From Pholiota molesta (Eukaryota > Basidiomycota > Agaricomycetes > Agaricales > Strophariaceae), in contig JACGCK010000422.1 in NCBI GenBank assembly GCA_014925825.1, positions 1 to 25,336 of the forward strand: DNA of 25,336 nucleotides, in the 5' to 3' direction. The translations under genes and the position numbers were made by a program. Under the pieces are notes generated by a model, which was not told the origin of the DNA, made no database searches, and saw nothing but the letters and a program-made list of their open reading frames with translations. This document shows, one piece after another, positions 1-10,208 of this stretch (its first letter is position 1; every line of letters begins with the position of its first letter).

Positions 1-9
1 CAGCATGTT

Positions 10-1398
10 CTAAGGCGATGATCTGTAAGGATTTGATTTCTTGGAATTACCAGTCAATCGGTGGTTATTCCAATAATCACGGAAAGTATCAAGCCGGTCT
101 TGAACAAGAGGGACAAATAACCAGTAAAATGTGTTCCTGGAATTTTGTTCCGTCATAAAAGGAATATTGACCAGGATCAAATGTAAACATACTTGTGCAA
201 GTACTCCTGGGGTGAAAATATTCCGCGGGCTGCACCTTCCTGAATAACCTGTTTGATTGTATGCCCTTCACTGTTTCTCTGCCAGCACCAAAACGCCTCA
301 ATAGGTGTATTTCTGGTACTTGGAAGCTGCTTGCAAGCTGGCCACTCCGAGACAAGGAACTCGGGTGCCGCATCTTTTCTATTAGAAGCATTTATTAGTT
401 ATAAAATTATAAAGGCTAGTATATTAATGAAAGACATTACCGAAGAGCAGCATGAACTCTATGCATTTCATTCACTTCAGATCCTTTATCTGTTGTCATT
501 TGAATCGAAATCCTATCTTTAAACAAAATAGGAATTAATTTTTATAAAGTCTGAAGATGGCTAAACACTCACATTCTTGTCCTTCAACAAGATCCAAATA
601 GTAATGTACCATAGCATTCTGTTCGCAAACATTTGGTAGCAAAATTAGCAAATAAAGCCATGATGAAAATTGGTCCTTGTTAGCATAAATCACAAGATAG
701 ATGCCACTTCCTATATTCAGTCCTTGTTCAGAAAGTTTTTCATGACCATCGGAATGTTCTTGATGCCAGGGTCCAAGAGCATACAGAGGTGTTCGATGCA
801 TTAAAGCCCTTTGCTTTCCGATGAATCTTGCTTCGAATTCATGATTGAATTCATCATGGAAAATTGTACGAAGCTCAGTTCTAAGGACATAAGTAAAGGA
901 ATTAGATAAGTAAACAAGTGCTCACTGGTTTAAAAGAACATCTTTCAAAGCTAATCTTGCCTTGACAGCAGTAACTCCCCATCGGCCTTGAACATCATCC
1001 TCTTTGATATCAACCACAGCCTGGACTAGCTCTATACTAGATAGCTTTCCCTTGTTGTTCCTAACCGATGGAGCACCGACTTTCTTTCGAATTTCAAAGA
1101 GCTTAGAGCACCTGAAAGTGGTATATTCTAAATGAGACCAAGCGGTGATGAGACATAGATATAATACTGACTTGATATCCAGACCAAACTCTAGCTTAAG
1201 ACAAAGAATCTGATCTTCAGCTGATAGGCCTGATCCATTGTTTTCTCGAGAATACTGAGTAAAAGCATCGAGCAAAGCATTATCAGATGGTACTGGAGGC
1301 ATATAGTTTAATAATTAAAGATTAAGACCAGTACTTAGCATTGAATGCTTACATTTCTGGGGAGGCCCATGCTGATTCTTTCCTTGGTGATTAACCAT
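10..1398 (-). CDS. Fungal integrase-core (DDE, RNase H fold) protein, seven exons
   Basis: Exons, all on the minus strand: 1398-1353, 1292-1172, 1111-926, 880-573, 516-441, 378-193, 136-10. Every intron is GT-AG, 45-62 nt, and all phases agree, giving 349 residues plus TAG. The N-terminal part (about 1-115) looks like a DNA-binding/HTH region. The catalytic part has SDGHEKL (D162), MTTDKGSE (D230) and NTPIEAFW (E273), a plausible DDE triad, followed by a DRLDTFRDYWNNH segment typical of the fungal integrase-core family. I chose the ATG at 1398 rather than the one at 1302 because the upstream exon joins in frame and supplies an NQHGPP motif that I recall from relatives. The TAG at 12-10 may be premature: related proteins, as I recall them, run further, and the window ends there. 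It could be a host-domesticated or a transposon-derived gene. Family membership is recalled, not searched. Confidence 0.72.
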
Positions 1399-1486
1399 AG
1401 CTTTTGAACGATGAAAAGAGCAGGGTAAGACAAGAGTAAAAGCCAAGATGTGTTATATTTGTGTGTTAAGATATGAAATAAGATTT

Positions 1487-1516
1487 TGATACGATAAGAT
1501 AAGATGATAAGATAAA
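1487..1516. promoter_or_regulatory. Cluster of GATAAG motifs between two genes
   Basis: Three GATAAG copies lie within 1493-1514 in an AT-rich stretch, roughly 95-115 bp upstream of the integrase-core start codon and just past the alpha-kinase stop. HGATAR is the site bound by fungal GATA factors. The stretch could equally be a simple AT-rich repeat; no binding is shown. Confidence 0.25.
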
Positions 1517-1547
1517 ATAAAAATTATTAAAATAACCATTTAAATGA

Positions 1548-4095
1548 TTAATTATCTACCAATCTGTGCTTGCCCTTATCACCTCTTTTGTCGTCGTCTT
1601 CCTCTTCTTTGTCTTCTTCTTCAGCAGTGGTGTCTTTTGGCGGATCTTCCTCATTACCATCATCAGAAGGAGTATTACCACCCGGTGGTTGGGATTCCTT
1701 TTCAATGGTGAGGACTTCATGTTCGTTTTCGAATGTACCAGCCTCTTTTGAATCGTTGACAAGCTCGGATTGAATATTGAGAGCTTCTTGTAGAGCTTCC
1801 TTATCGGCAAAACTCAGGTTTCCGCAAATGATAGAGCATTCATGGTTGTCGATGAAGTCCTGGATGCCCTGGATGCCAAAGTCGCCAAGCCATGTGGCTC
1901 TAGATAGTAGACGATCATCAATGATGTATCAAATTAATATAGTGATATAGAAGCTTACTGAAATGGCGAATGCGTCATAGGATCAAATAAGACCATAATC
2001 TTTGGCTCGCCAGGCTTGTAGTCGATAGAACCTAAGTAATTTGATTTGTCAGAAGATACAATGATTAGAGAATCGAGACGAGTACCTTGCAAATCCACAA
2101 AAATAAGCTGACATGCCGTTTTCTCTGCTATAAAGTGGGAAAAGGCAGTAATGGTTGCAGAAAGCTTATCACTTTTTTTGGAAGCACCAAATGTACCACT
2201 GAATTTGACAACAGCAGTGCTGGCCCAAAGTGGCTCAACCAAATAGTCAGTGGCCAACCAAGAGTTCGGCGCATTCAAAGTTATTATAAATGCATCCGAT
2301 ACAAGGAAGTCTAGTCAAAAAAAATTGGAATTGTTTTTAGATAATCAGATTCAATAACTTACCTGTGATCTCGACAGCCATTAAGTCAGCTTCATTTTGA
2401 AAGTCTTTCGCAAAGGACTGAAGACACTTAATCCGAATGAGCTCTTGGAGGATATAAACAGCATTGGATTGATCCTTTATAACTGTAGGAATAAATGACT
2501 TCGCAATGAAAAGCTTGTCTGGTTGATTGGCCATTGTAAGCTGTACACAAACACGAATAAGTGCATTAGTATACTATGCAGTAGAGAAAGATATTCACTC
2601 ACCTTATAAACATTTTTAGAGCATCCCTTGTCAGCTCCCCCAATGACCAAGGTCTTTTGCTCAATTTCTCCAGTTTTTAATTCGATACTCTCGGTAAGAG
2701 TGGGCTGCTTGTAGTGGGATTGATGGAACAGGTAACCATATTGAATGATAGAGATATCAGAGGAACAACCTCTTTCTTAGCTCTATTCCATGTAAATGAT
2801 GGTCCTCGATCCATTTGAAACATAGAAACAAGAGGGCCTAGATATACATTAACAAAATTTGCCATATAGAATAAAGAAGCTTACCGGATTTCTTTCTTTT
2901 GGAAGAAGTAAGAAAACCTTGGGAAGCCCCTCTCTTCGCCTTAACATTTGTCACCATGTCTAATCCTTGTTGAATATGCTCCATGTACTGGAAAAAAGAA
3001 AGTAATGCTTCAATAATACTGAATTAGGCAATCAAGCTTACTGACCCGAGTATCATGAATATATATATCCAAGGGTAAAAATGTCCCTTTAGCCATTTTT
3101 ACCTGCTTATCAGTACTATCCAGAAGATATCTATCTGGTCGGTTAAGATAGTAGTGATAGAAATCTTTAATGGTCATTGTCTGTGATTCCTGCGCAAATA
3201 TAGTGTTGTTCTGAAATCTAAGCTCATATTCCGATCTATCAATGGATTAATTAGGATGGCCGAATGAAGAAATCACAATAAACTGACATGATAAGGTCGA
3301 GAGTATGGCCTTCTCTCTTTGTCCAAAGTGGATTGACCTGTTGAATAATTCCATCAAGAACATCTATCGATAAAGCTTAACCACCGATATTAGCAAGAAA
3401 AAAGTATGATTCATTGGAGTAAAACAGACCTGGCATGGTTACATCTCCAGTAAAAGGAACACTTCCTGAACCTAATCCTTTATCGGGCTGACCACGACCT
3501 TTATCAGTCTGAACCCTATAGTGGACAGTCCAAACGCCAACAAGAGTAATACTTCTAGTGGATTCAAGCTCTTTGGGACTGGTTGTCGCTCCGATAGCAG
3601 TTTGTGTAGCTTGATAATTGCAAGTTTGAGTTTGGGAGGCAGGGGCCAAGTTTGCTCGATTTGCACCAAAAGATCGCTGAGGTCTTGCATACCGTTCATT
3701 TGCAGCAGCTTGCTTGGAACTATCAACGATGCCCTGTTCTTCTGCATCTATAAAAGAAAGTTGTAGTTATTTTCCTTTCATTATGAGAATGGTTATACAT
3801 ATACATACCTTTATGATGACATGTACCACAAGGACTGGCAATATTCCTTCCGCAAATTCCACAGCTTGCACAGACAAGAAGCTATAGATAGACAGTAAGA
3901 TTAAATGGTTAAATCATTAAATAAAATCATCTTCACATTTTGTATAGTTTTGATATCGATGTCTGCAAGGCCAGGAGCATTCATCTTCTGACACTTTTGA
4001 CAAAGCTCCGATGAGCTTCTGGGAAAGATTTCTTGACACCCATTTTTGTCGTTTTGATAGCCACCACAGGGTGTTTCATTGAGAAAGTCAGCCAT
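1548..4095 (-). CDS. Alpha-kinase family protein (eEF2K-like fold), eleven exons, one frame problem
   Basis: Exons: 4095-3937, 3881-3809, 3747-3430, 3375-3288, 3235-3046, 2987-2885, 2837-2603, 2540-2363, 2310-2086, 2031-1959, 1899-1548. Introns are GT-AG, 47-62 nt, and the model gives about 528 aa. The N-terminus has paired cysteines (CGICGR, CGTC), perhaps zinc-binding. The C-terminal half is an alpha-kinase domain: KLFIAKSF (likely ATP-contacting lysine), FSGTFGASKKSDK, VDLQG, VLFDPMTH, the glycine-rich GLGDFGIQGI and a HECSIICGNL zinc-binding end. The tail is acidic/lysine-rich and low-complexity. The start at 4095 is chosen over an upstream in-frame ATG at 4200 because the extension is hydrophobic and unlike the family. 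In exon 7 the frame changes between about 2740 and 2710; either one base is lost or a 62-nt weak intron is missing from my model. Such kinases are expanded in basidiomycetes. Substrate unknown. Confidence 0.75.
1590..1660. repeat. Low-complexity GAA/GAT-type tract coding an acidic tail
   Basis: The plus strand is a run of TCT/TCG/TTC-type triplets. On the minus strand it encodes the Asp/Glu/Lys-rich C-terminal tail of the alpha-kinase. It is a slippage-prone coding microsatellite. Confidence 0.55.
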
Positions 4096-4559
4096 AGTAG
4101 TGAGTGGAATAAGGATAGTTGAATGAAGAGGATATCTTGGAAGCAAGATAAAAAGATGGAAGATCTCTGCATGTCTCAAGATCATGTCACATGATCGCAT
4201 CAGCCAAGCCTACCACTGCCAGCTGATGCCTCCTTGACAATCCAAGGCTAAACAGCATAAATCTTGATCTGAGGGCAATTTTTCTATACTCTATAAATGT
4301 TATACTGTATGTATGTGCAAGCTACAAAGTGAAAATAGCAGTGCTGCAGATTTCGTGCACTCATCTTTGTTCTATGGCCCATGACCTTCACACTGTGACA
4401 CATGACATTTGGACATGGATTGGCTACTTACAACTCTGTAGGGGGTTCCACACCTAAATTAATGTTCAATCACAGTTTTTACATACTCTATAGATGCTAC
4501 AGAACATATCTGTATGGCCTAGAAGGTCGAATATATTGTGCTGCAGTTTTCACGCACTG
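4096..4559. other. Intergenic stretch with a short imperfect direct repeat
   Basis: No gene is supported here. It should hold the promoter of the divergent alpha-kinase. Two imperfect copies of a roughly 30-bp segment begin at 4341 and 4538 (shared core GTGCTGCAG, then a TTTC run and GCACTGATCTTTG-like end). They may be remnants of a small element or the border of the KDZ relic. Confidence 0.4.
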
Positions 4560-5211
4560 ATCTTTGAGTGTCGGCGACATCGGTCACAAGGTGTCACAGG
4601 TCGGTCATGTCCGGCAAGTTGGAACATTCATCGACCTGGGCCGAGATTTGAACTCCCACAGTCTGAATTTGAACCTTGGACGCTTGGCGCTTCGTACAGT
4701 GAGGCAGACGTCAGGCAGGAGCTTGCAAGTGAGGAGAGGGCCCGAGCTCAGCAGGTCCCAGCTTTTCATAGCATGGGTCCTTCGGCCTGGCTGGCCATGG
4801 GTTTGGATCTAGAGGATTCACAGTGAGTATTAAAATGCCTTATCTTGGCTCTGCTAACATCTTGGCTTGAAGATGGTGCATTCAAACGCGTGCTCAAACG
4901 CAGGGTGAAACTACCGCCGAACTTCAAGCGGGATCTCTGAAAGAACAGAGGGCAGCCCTTACGAAAAACATAAAAAGCTGGGAATCACTTCACGTGATTT
5001 ACATGCTGGGCCTACTTCAGTACCAAATTGATGCTGGCGTTGGAGGTCCAACAACATGGCTCAGGGCCAGGTTCCTGGGAGATAGCCCTTCAACCTCTTT
5101 TAAACCGCGACGTTCGAAGCTATGTGCAGCCGGAGACACGATCGAATGGCCCTGGAAGGCAAGGAATATGGGAGGATGGCCAGGCGGTTAGTGACGGAGA
5201 GGATGTCGATG
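4560..5211 (+). pseudogene. KDZ transposase relic, 5' part (continues at 9397)
   Basis: Translation gives KDZ-family C-terminal features: SEADVRQELASEE, PSAWLAMGLDLEDSQ, then after a 50-nt GT-AG intron (4823-4872, with GCTAAC branch-like motif) the helix LKEQRAALTKNIKSWESLH and VIYMLG. After about 5070 the reading frame changes, and the motif EIALQPLLNRDVRS follows in another frame. A second change occurs near MALEG (about 5139-5155). The roughly 100 codons usually found between these motifs appear to be missing. The catalytic core that should lie upstream of this segment is absent. KDZ (Kyakuja-Dileera-Zisupton) transposases mobilise fungal DNA transposons. This copy is a 5'-truncated, frameshifted relic, interrupted by element C. 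Its motifs are recalled from the family, not aligned. Confidence 0.6.
5205..5211. repeat. 7-bp direct repeat GTCGATG flanking element C (left copy)
   Basis: GTCGATG here and at 9390-9396 abuts the two ends of element C. Removing C and one copy rejoins the KDZ frame, which supports it as the target-site duplication. Confidence 0.6.
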
Positions 5212-5221
5212 CAGCCTTGTC

Positions 5222-6163
5222 TAGTGCTTGGAAGTCCGGTCTCAAAACTGAAAAAAAACCGAGACTGGACTGGAACTGAACCGGAAATGACCGGAAAACT
5301 GATGGACCGGAAAAGACCGAGACCGCGGTCCGGTCCACGGTCCAACAGGTTTGAAAAAACAGATGGACCGATCAAAAACCGGTCTGGACCGGTCCCAACC
5401 GGTCTTTGGCCGTGAAAATTTGTAGGCTAGTAAAACGTTAAAATTTCTTTCGAACGATGCCCAAATCATATTTTTAGCATGAGAATTGACAAAGTTATTA
5501 ATAGTTTCGTTTGAGTAATTACTTTGGGCATCTAAAAACGCTTTTAGCTGCAGTGCAAACGTTAATGGGTCGTACCTTTCGCAAACTTAAACATATATAG
5601 AAGACATATAAACCTACAGGATGCAATTTAAACCTTAATATTTAAAAAACATTTGGCTGAGCTATAGCAATATCGATGTTTTCTACTCTTTTTGACTACT
5701 TCAAAGACGCTTTTGCCTATGCTTCGTTCAGTATAGACATCGCCCTTTCGCAAATCGGGATCCAGTTAGATATTAAAATTACCCTTTTAACAAGCATAAA
5801 ATCATAGTATATGGTAAAGAATTGACTGAGATATCACAAAATGCGCTCAACCACTGCATTAGCTAGTATTTTAATTGTTTCTCACTCAATTCTCCACCGA
5901 TTTTCATATTTTTTGAATCACTACATACTACATAGAGTATTCTACCTAACTATTACCAGTCTGGACCGGTCTTGGACCGGTTGAGACCGGTTTGGACCGT
6001 AACCGGTCATAACCGGTCTTTGAACCGATTGAGACCGCAAAAGACCGGTTCAAGTCGGTCCAGTCCGGTTTTTTGCGGTCTTCGAAAACTGAAAGACCGG
6101 TCTCGGTCTCGGTCTTGCCAAATATGGGCAAAAAACCGGACTGGACCGGACTTTCAAGCACTA
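5222..6163. mobile_element. Element A: hAT-type non-autonomous element with CCGGTC subterminal arrays
   Basis: 942 bp, with terminal inverted repeats TAGTGCTTGGAAGTCCGGT (5222-5240) and its near-exact inverse (6145-6163), flanked by an exact 8-bp duplication GCCTTGTC (5214-5221, 6164-6171). An 8-bp target duplication and the YARNG-like start (TAGTG) fit the hAT superfamily. Both ends carry dense arrays of GACCGGT/ACCGGTC motifs (about 5235-5405 and 5955-6150), as expected for transposase-binding subterminal repeats. The core (about 5425-5940) is AT-rich, codes for nothing convincing, and is the inverse of the core of element B. It sits at base pairs 3-10 of element C's left terminus, so it is younger than C. 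Confidence 0.85.
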
Positions 6164-6171
6164 GCCTTGTC

Positions 6172-7978
6172 CGTTAATATTCTACATGAAATAGTGGAAG
6201 TTGCCCAGGAAAGAAAGTGCATCCAGAATGGTAACTCAGGTGCGCAGCCACCCCACCTAGCTGGGATTGAATATTTTCTGCCCTTTCCTGGTGCTCTCTG
6301 CTCGTCACCAGTGGCAGTGCTACTGCTCACTGCTGCTGCCACTGCTGCTCACTGTGCTCAACAGTGTCGAACAGTGCTCGTCACTGTTGTCAGGGTCATC
6401 CCAAAAAGGAAACCATCAAAAATTTTCCAAAAGCAGAATGACAAATTTGTAAGCTGTTTTTCCCATCATTTCCCACCATCAACTGGCCACATTAGGATGA
6501 TTGTCCCATTTTGGTACTTTCTGCTCATTGGCCCATCAAACATGCCATCAAGAGCCAAACACATGACCTGGTACCTAACCACATGACCACACATGACTGC
6601 AAATGAGGCAGGGACCCTCCTAGGGGTGGGAAATACCTAAAATAGCATTTTCCCAATATTATTAGGAATGCACCTGGGTAGCTGGTGCACCCTATATGAG
6701 ACCCACTGGGACCATATTATACCGAAAGATGCGGAATTAAATTCTAAATCCACCTGTGAAAGATTCATATTAATAGCATCACTGGTTCAGGCCCTAGAAG
6801 CGAATTACTAATTGGAATAAATAAGCGCACACATTGATGGCTGTTTTCCTCAACAACCACCTGGTCGTTTTCTATGATTACAATTTTGGTCTGTAGGTAT
6901 TGAAAGCGCGCTTCGAACGCGTCCTTGATCATAATTTTACGTCCGTTTCTCGCTCCGTAAAACGCTCCGGATATATTTACACTCGCACCGCATTAGCGCC
7001 GGCTACGCGTTCACGATTGGCACACATATTATACCATAAAATAGGTTAATAGCAGACCTTTCCAATGGTACCCTACTCGTCTTGATTGGACATTTCTATG
7101 AGGCCCTATAAAGGAAATGGTTGTTTTAATACAGAATATTAACCGCAAATCGCACCACAATGCGCTTAGGTGGGTTGGATTCTCCTGATTTTACTGGATT
7201 TAATGACACGCTGATTATAGCAATCAGAGGCTGGGAAGGCACTGAACTGGGCATGGGGGATGGCCAGGATATTGCTTTGCTGGCTGGCAGATACTATTTT
7301 TAGCCTAGCCGAGCACAGCCTCACCCAATCTGGGCATGAAATGGTGGCACTCTCCCCCTCCCCCTCATATTGGAAATTCTGTTCCTCCCTCAATTCCTAT
7401 CCAATTGCTTCGTTCTTTTTTGTAATATCTAATATAAATAGGATACTATGTGGCTATGACATTTATACATTTCTATAATGCATGCATCATTTGTTATTTC
7501 GATATTTCTATATTTGGGACACTGCATTTGGGGTTTTCACTGTATTTATGATGGTTATTGGAACATATAAAGCAGTGAAAAGCTAGAGGTAAATACCCAC
7601 TACCATTCCTGGTAGTTGAAAAGTTGGCTGGATACTGCCCTATAGCTCTACACTCATAAAGAGGGGATTTCTGCACATCCTCCTTGATAAATCCATATCT
7701 CAACCAATACTATAGCTATATCCAAGTTTAAGAATCCATTAGAATAATAAACATGTCTTCTTTAGTTCTGTCACTCAACAATTGTGTTCTCATTGCATTT
7801 TATCAGCCATATTACCAGAATGGTTAAATATAGCAGAAATAGAGGTATTCTGCCTATAGCAATTCACATAAGCACTCTAAAATTCTGTAGAGCTAGGATA
7901 TTATAGCTCTCATCCATACCTACAATTCAAGACAGGCCGAAAAGAATTAGAGTGAGTGAGTGGAAAGATATGGTGGAA
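6172..7978. repeat. Left arm of palindrome C
   Basis: Inverted copy of about 8061-9389, with an additional internal part (about 7095-7580) that the right arm has lost. The same internal part is present in D's right arm (about 11370-11850), so it is ancestral. It contains short palindromes such as GCGCGCTTCGAACGCG near 6906. Confidence 0.75.
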
Positions 7979-8060
7979 ACATTCAAAAGAACATGAGTTA
8001 AACAGAGGTCTATCATAGTTATATAGATACTCTTGATCTAGTCCGATGTTTTGACTAGTA

Positions 8061-9389
8061 CTTCCACACTATCTTTCCACTCACTTACTCCATTTTCTTG
8101 GGGCCTATCTGTAATTGAAGGTATTGATGAGAGCTATAATATCCTAGCTTTACAGAATTTTAGAGTGCTTCTGTGAATTTCTATAGGCAGAATACCTCTA
8201 TTTCTGCTATATTTAACCATTCTGGTAATATGGCTAATAAAATGCAATAAGAACACAATTGTTGAGTAACAGAACTAAAGAAGACATGTTTTTTACTCTA
8301 ATGGATCCTTAAACTTGGATATAGCTATAGTATTGGCTGAGATATGGATTTATCAAGTAGGATGTATCCCAAGTGGTCTCTTTAGAGCTGTAGAGCTGTA
8401 GGACAATATCCAGCTAACTGTTTAACTATCAGAAATTATAGTAGGTATTTACCTCCCGCTTTTCAATGCTTTGTCCAATCAAGACGAGTAGGGTACCATT
8501 GGAAAGGTCTGCTATTAACCTATTTTATGGTATAATATGTGTGCCAATCGTGAATGCGTAGCCGGCGCTAATGCAGTGCGAGTGTAAATATATCCAGAGC
8601 GTTTTACGGAGCGAGAAACGGACATAAAATTATGATCAAGGACGCGTTCGAAGCGCGCTTTCAATACCTACAGACCAAAATTGTAATCATAGAAAACGAC
8701 CAGGTGGTTGTTGAGGAAAACAGCCATCAATGTGTGCGCTTATTTATTCCAATTAGTAATTCGCTTCTAGGGCCTGAACCAGTGATGCTATTAATATGAA
8801 TCTTTCACAGGTGGATTTAGAATTTAATTCCGCATCTTTCGGTATAATATGGTCCCAGTGGGTCTCATATAGGGTGCACCAGCTACCCAGGTGCATTCCT
8901 AATAATATTGGGAAAATGCTATTTTAGGTATTTCCCACCCCTAGGAGGGTCCCTGCCTCATTTGCAGTCATGTGTGGTCATGTGGTTAGGTACCAGGTCA
9001 TGTGTTTGGCTCTTGATGGCATGTTTGATGGGCCAATGAGCAGAAAGTACCAAAATGGGACAATCATCCTAATGTGGCCAGTTGATGGTGGGAAATGATG
9101 GGAAAAACAGCTTACAAATTTGTCATTCTGCTTTTGGAAAATTTTTGATGGTTTCCTTTTTGGGATGACCCTGACAACAGTGACGAGCACTGCTTGACAC
9201 TATTGATCATGGTGTTGAGCACTGGAGCACAGTGAGCAGTAGCATTGCCACTGGTGACCACTGGTTTAGAGCAGAAATATTCAAAGTCAGTTAGGTGGGG
9301 TGGCTGCACACCTGAGTTACCATCCTGGATGCACTTTCTTTCCTGGGCAACTTGCCATGTCCCATGCATGATATCAACAGATACTGGTG
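8061..9389. repeat. Right arm of palindrome C
   Basis: Inverted copy of the left arm, shortened by an internal deletion near 8470. Compared with the left arm it shows several CG to TG/CA changes in the stretch about 8555-8630. Confidence 0.75.
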
Positions 9390-9396
9390 GTCGATG

Positions 9397-10208
9397 ACGT
9401 GGAGATAGAAGCCATTCCGAGGGAGCGTAGCCGTCGGGAAGGGACAGGACAAACCAAGCACATGCTTTCGTGGATATGGAGGGTTGGTTCTGTGAATGTA
9501 GAAGGTGGCGGTGAGGGAGATGACAATGTTATACAGTCTGAGTGGGCGAGGAGCAGAGCGTGCGTTCAACGATGCAAAGAGGAGGTTCTACTTCTTCTGG
9601 AGGAGATGCGTCGGGTCCTCCAATTTTTGGATTGGTGTGCAAAGTGGTGGGAAGCTCGACAAACACCCTGGACCGGCGTGACCCCAGAGCTCAAAGAGGG
9701 CCTAAAATCCTATGCCATATCCCAGGCAGCAGTTCAGCAAGGACTTTCTGCGGCATTCCAAGCAATATGGAAGACACCGTTAAATCAGGTGGATGAAATT
9801 GGGACCGACGCTACTGCTGCCGCCACCATCGCCGATGACGACGATGATGATGACGACGATGATGATGATGCTGACGCTGACAATGATGCTGATGATGCCA
9901 AAGATGGTGCCAATAGGGGCCAAGATATACATAGCGGCAGGGGTATGGGAAATGGCAACACTGATAGCGGCAGTGGCGGGTGTGATGATGGTGGGGGCAT
10001 GATGACAGTGGCAGGCATGTTGGCAGCGGGCGCGTTGGCGGCGGGTGCATTGATGCTAGTGGGTGTGATGGCAGCGGGCGTGTTGATGGCGGTGGTGGCG
10101 GCGACAGTGCCCAATCAGCTCAAGCCAATCAGCATGCTTTCACACCACCTGCCATCTATGACAACATTTTTATGTAGCCCATATTGTATTATCACCAGTG
10201 TCTGCTAG
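9397..10208 (+). pseudogene. KDZ transposase relic, 3' part
   Basis: Continues the segment at 4560-5211 in the same frame once element C is removed (EDVD joins DVEIEA). It shows the conserved KDZ C-terminal block: MLSWIWRVG, IQSEWARSRA, then EEVLLLLEEMRRVLQFLDW (the signature helix), WWEAR, and EGLKSYAISQAAVQQGL. After that it runs into a poly-Asp tract (about 9833-9900) and a Gly/Ala/Met-rich low-complexity tail. The frame is open to a TAG at 10206-10208, which already lies inside the terminal repeat of element D, so the original C-terminus is uncertain. An alternative view, a short expressed fragment starting inside this segment, has no support. Confidence 0.7.
9828..9905 (+). repeat. GAT/GAC trinucleotide microsatellite (poly-Asp)
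   Basis: A run of GAT and GAC triplets with some GCT, encoding a long aspartate stretch in the KDZ relic frame. It is a simple repeat and likely length-variable. Confidence 0.85.

Larger units (their letters stand above)
5212..9389. mobile_element. Element C: giant palindromic (foldback-like) non-autonomous transposon
   Basis: The left arm (5212-5221 continuing at 6172 to about 7978) and the right arm (about 8061-9389) are inverted copies around an 82-nt loop. Without the inserted hAT element A the element is about 3.2 kb. The terminus reads CACCAGTATCTGTT on the right; the left end (CAGCCTTGTCCGTT once A is removed) is a mutated version. Arms are near identical over long stretches, for example 6600-7090 against 8470-8950. 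The right arm lacks about 485 bp (equivalent to 7095-7580) at a junction near 8470. No credible protein is encoded; ORFs inside are mirror images of each other. A flanking 7-bp repeat GTCGATG is present. Element D is a relative. The mobilising transposase is unknown; KDZ, MULE or Dada-like enzymes are guesses. Confidence 0.75.

Noticed and set aside
5235..6150. Regularly repeated CCGGTC motifs resembling a CRISPR-like or minisatellite array
   Set aside because: They are split into two inverted sets at the ends of an element with terminal repeats and an 8-bp duplication; this is a hAT subterminal array. CRISPR arrays do not occur in fungi.
5972..6586. 204-residue frame spanning the end of element A and the start of palindrome C
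   Set aside because: It crosses a transposon boundary; its C-terminal part is mirrored exactly by a frame in the other palindrome arm (8978-9190).
9387..10208. A complete 273-residue protein starting at 9387
   Set aside because: The start lies inside element C's terminal base pairs and is GTG. The content is the C-terminal block of a KDZ transposase continued from 5211, so it is a fragment.
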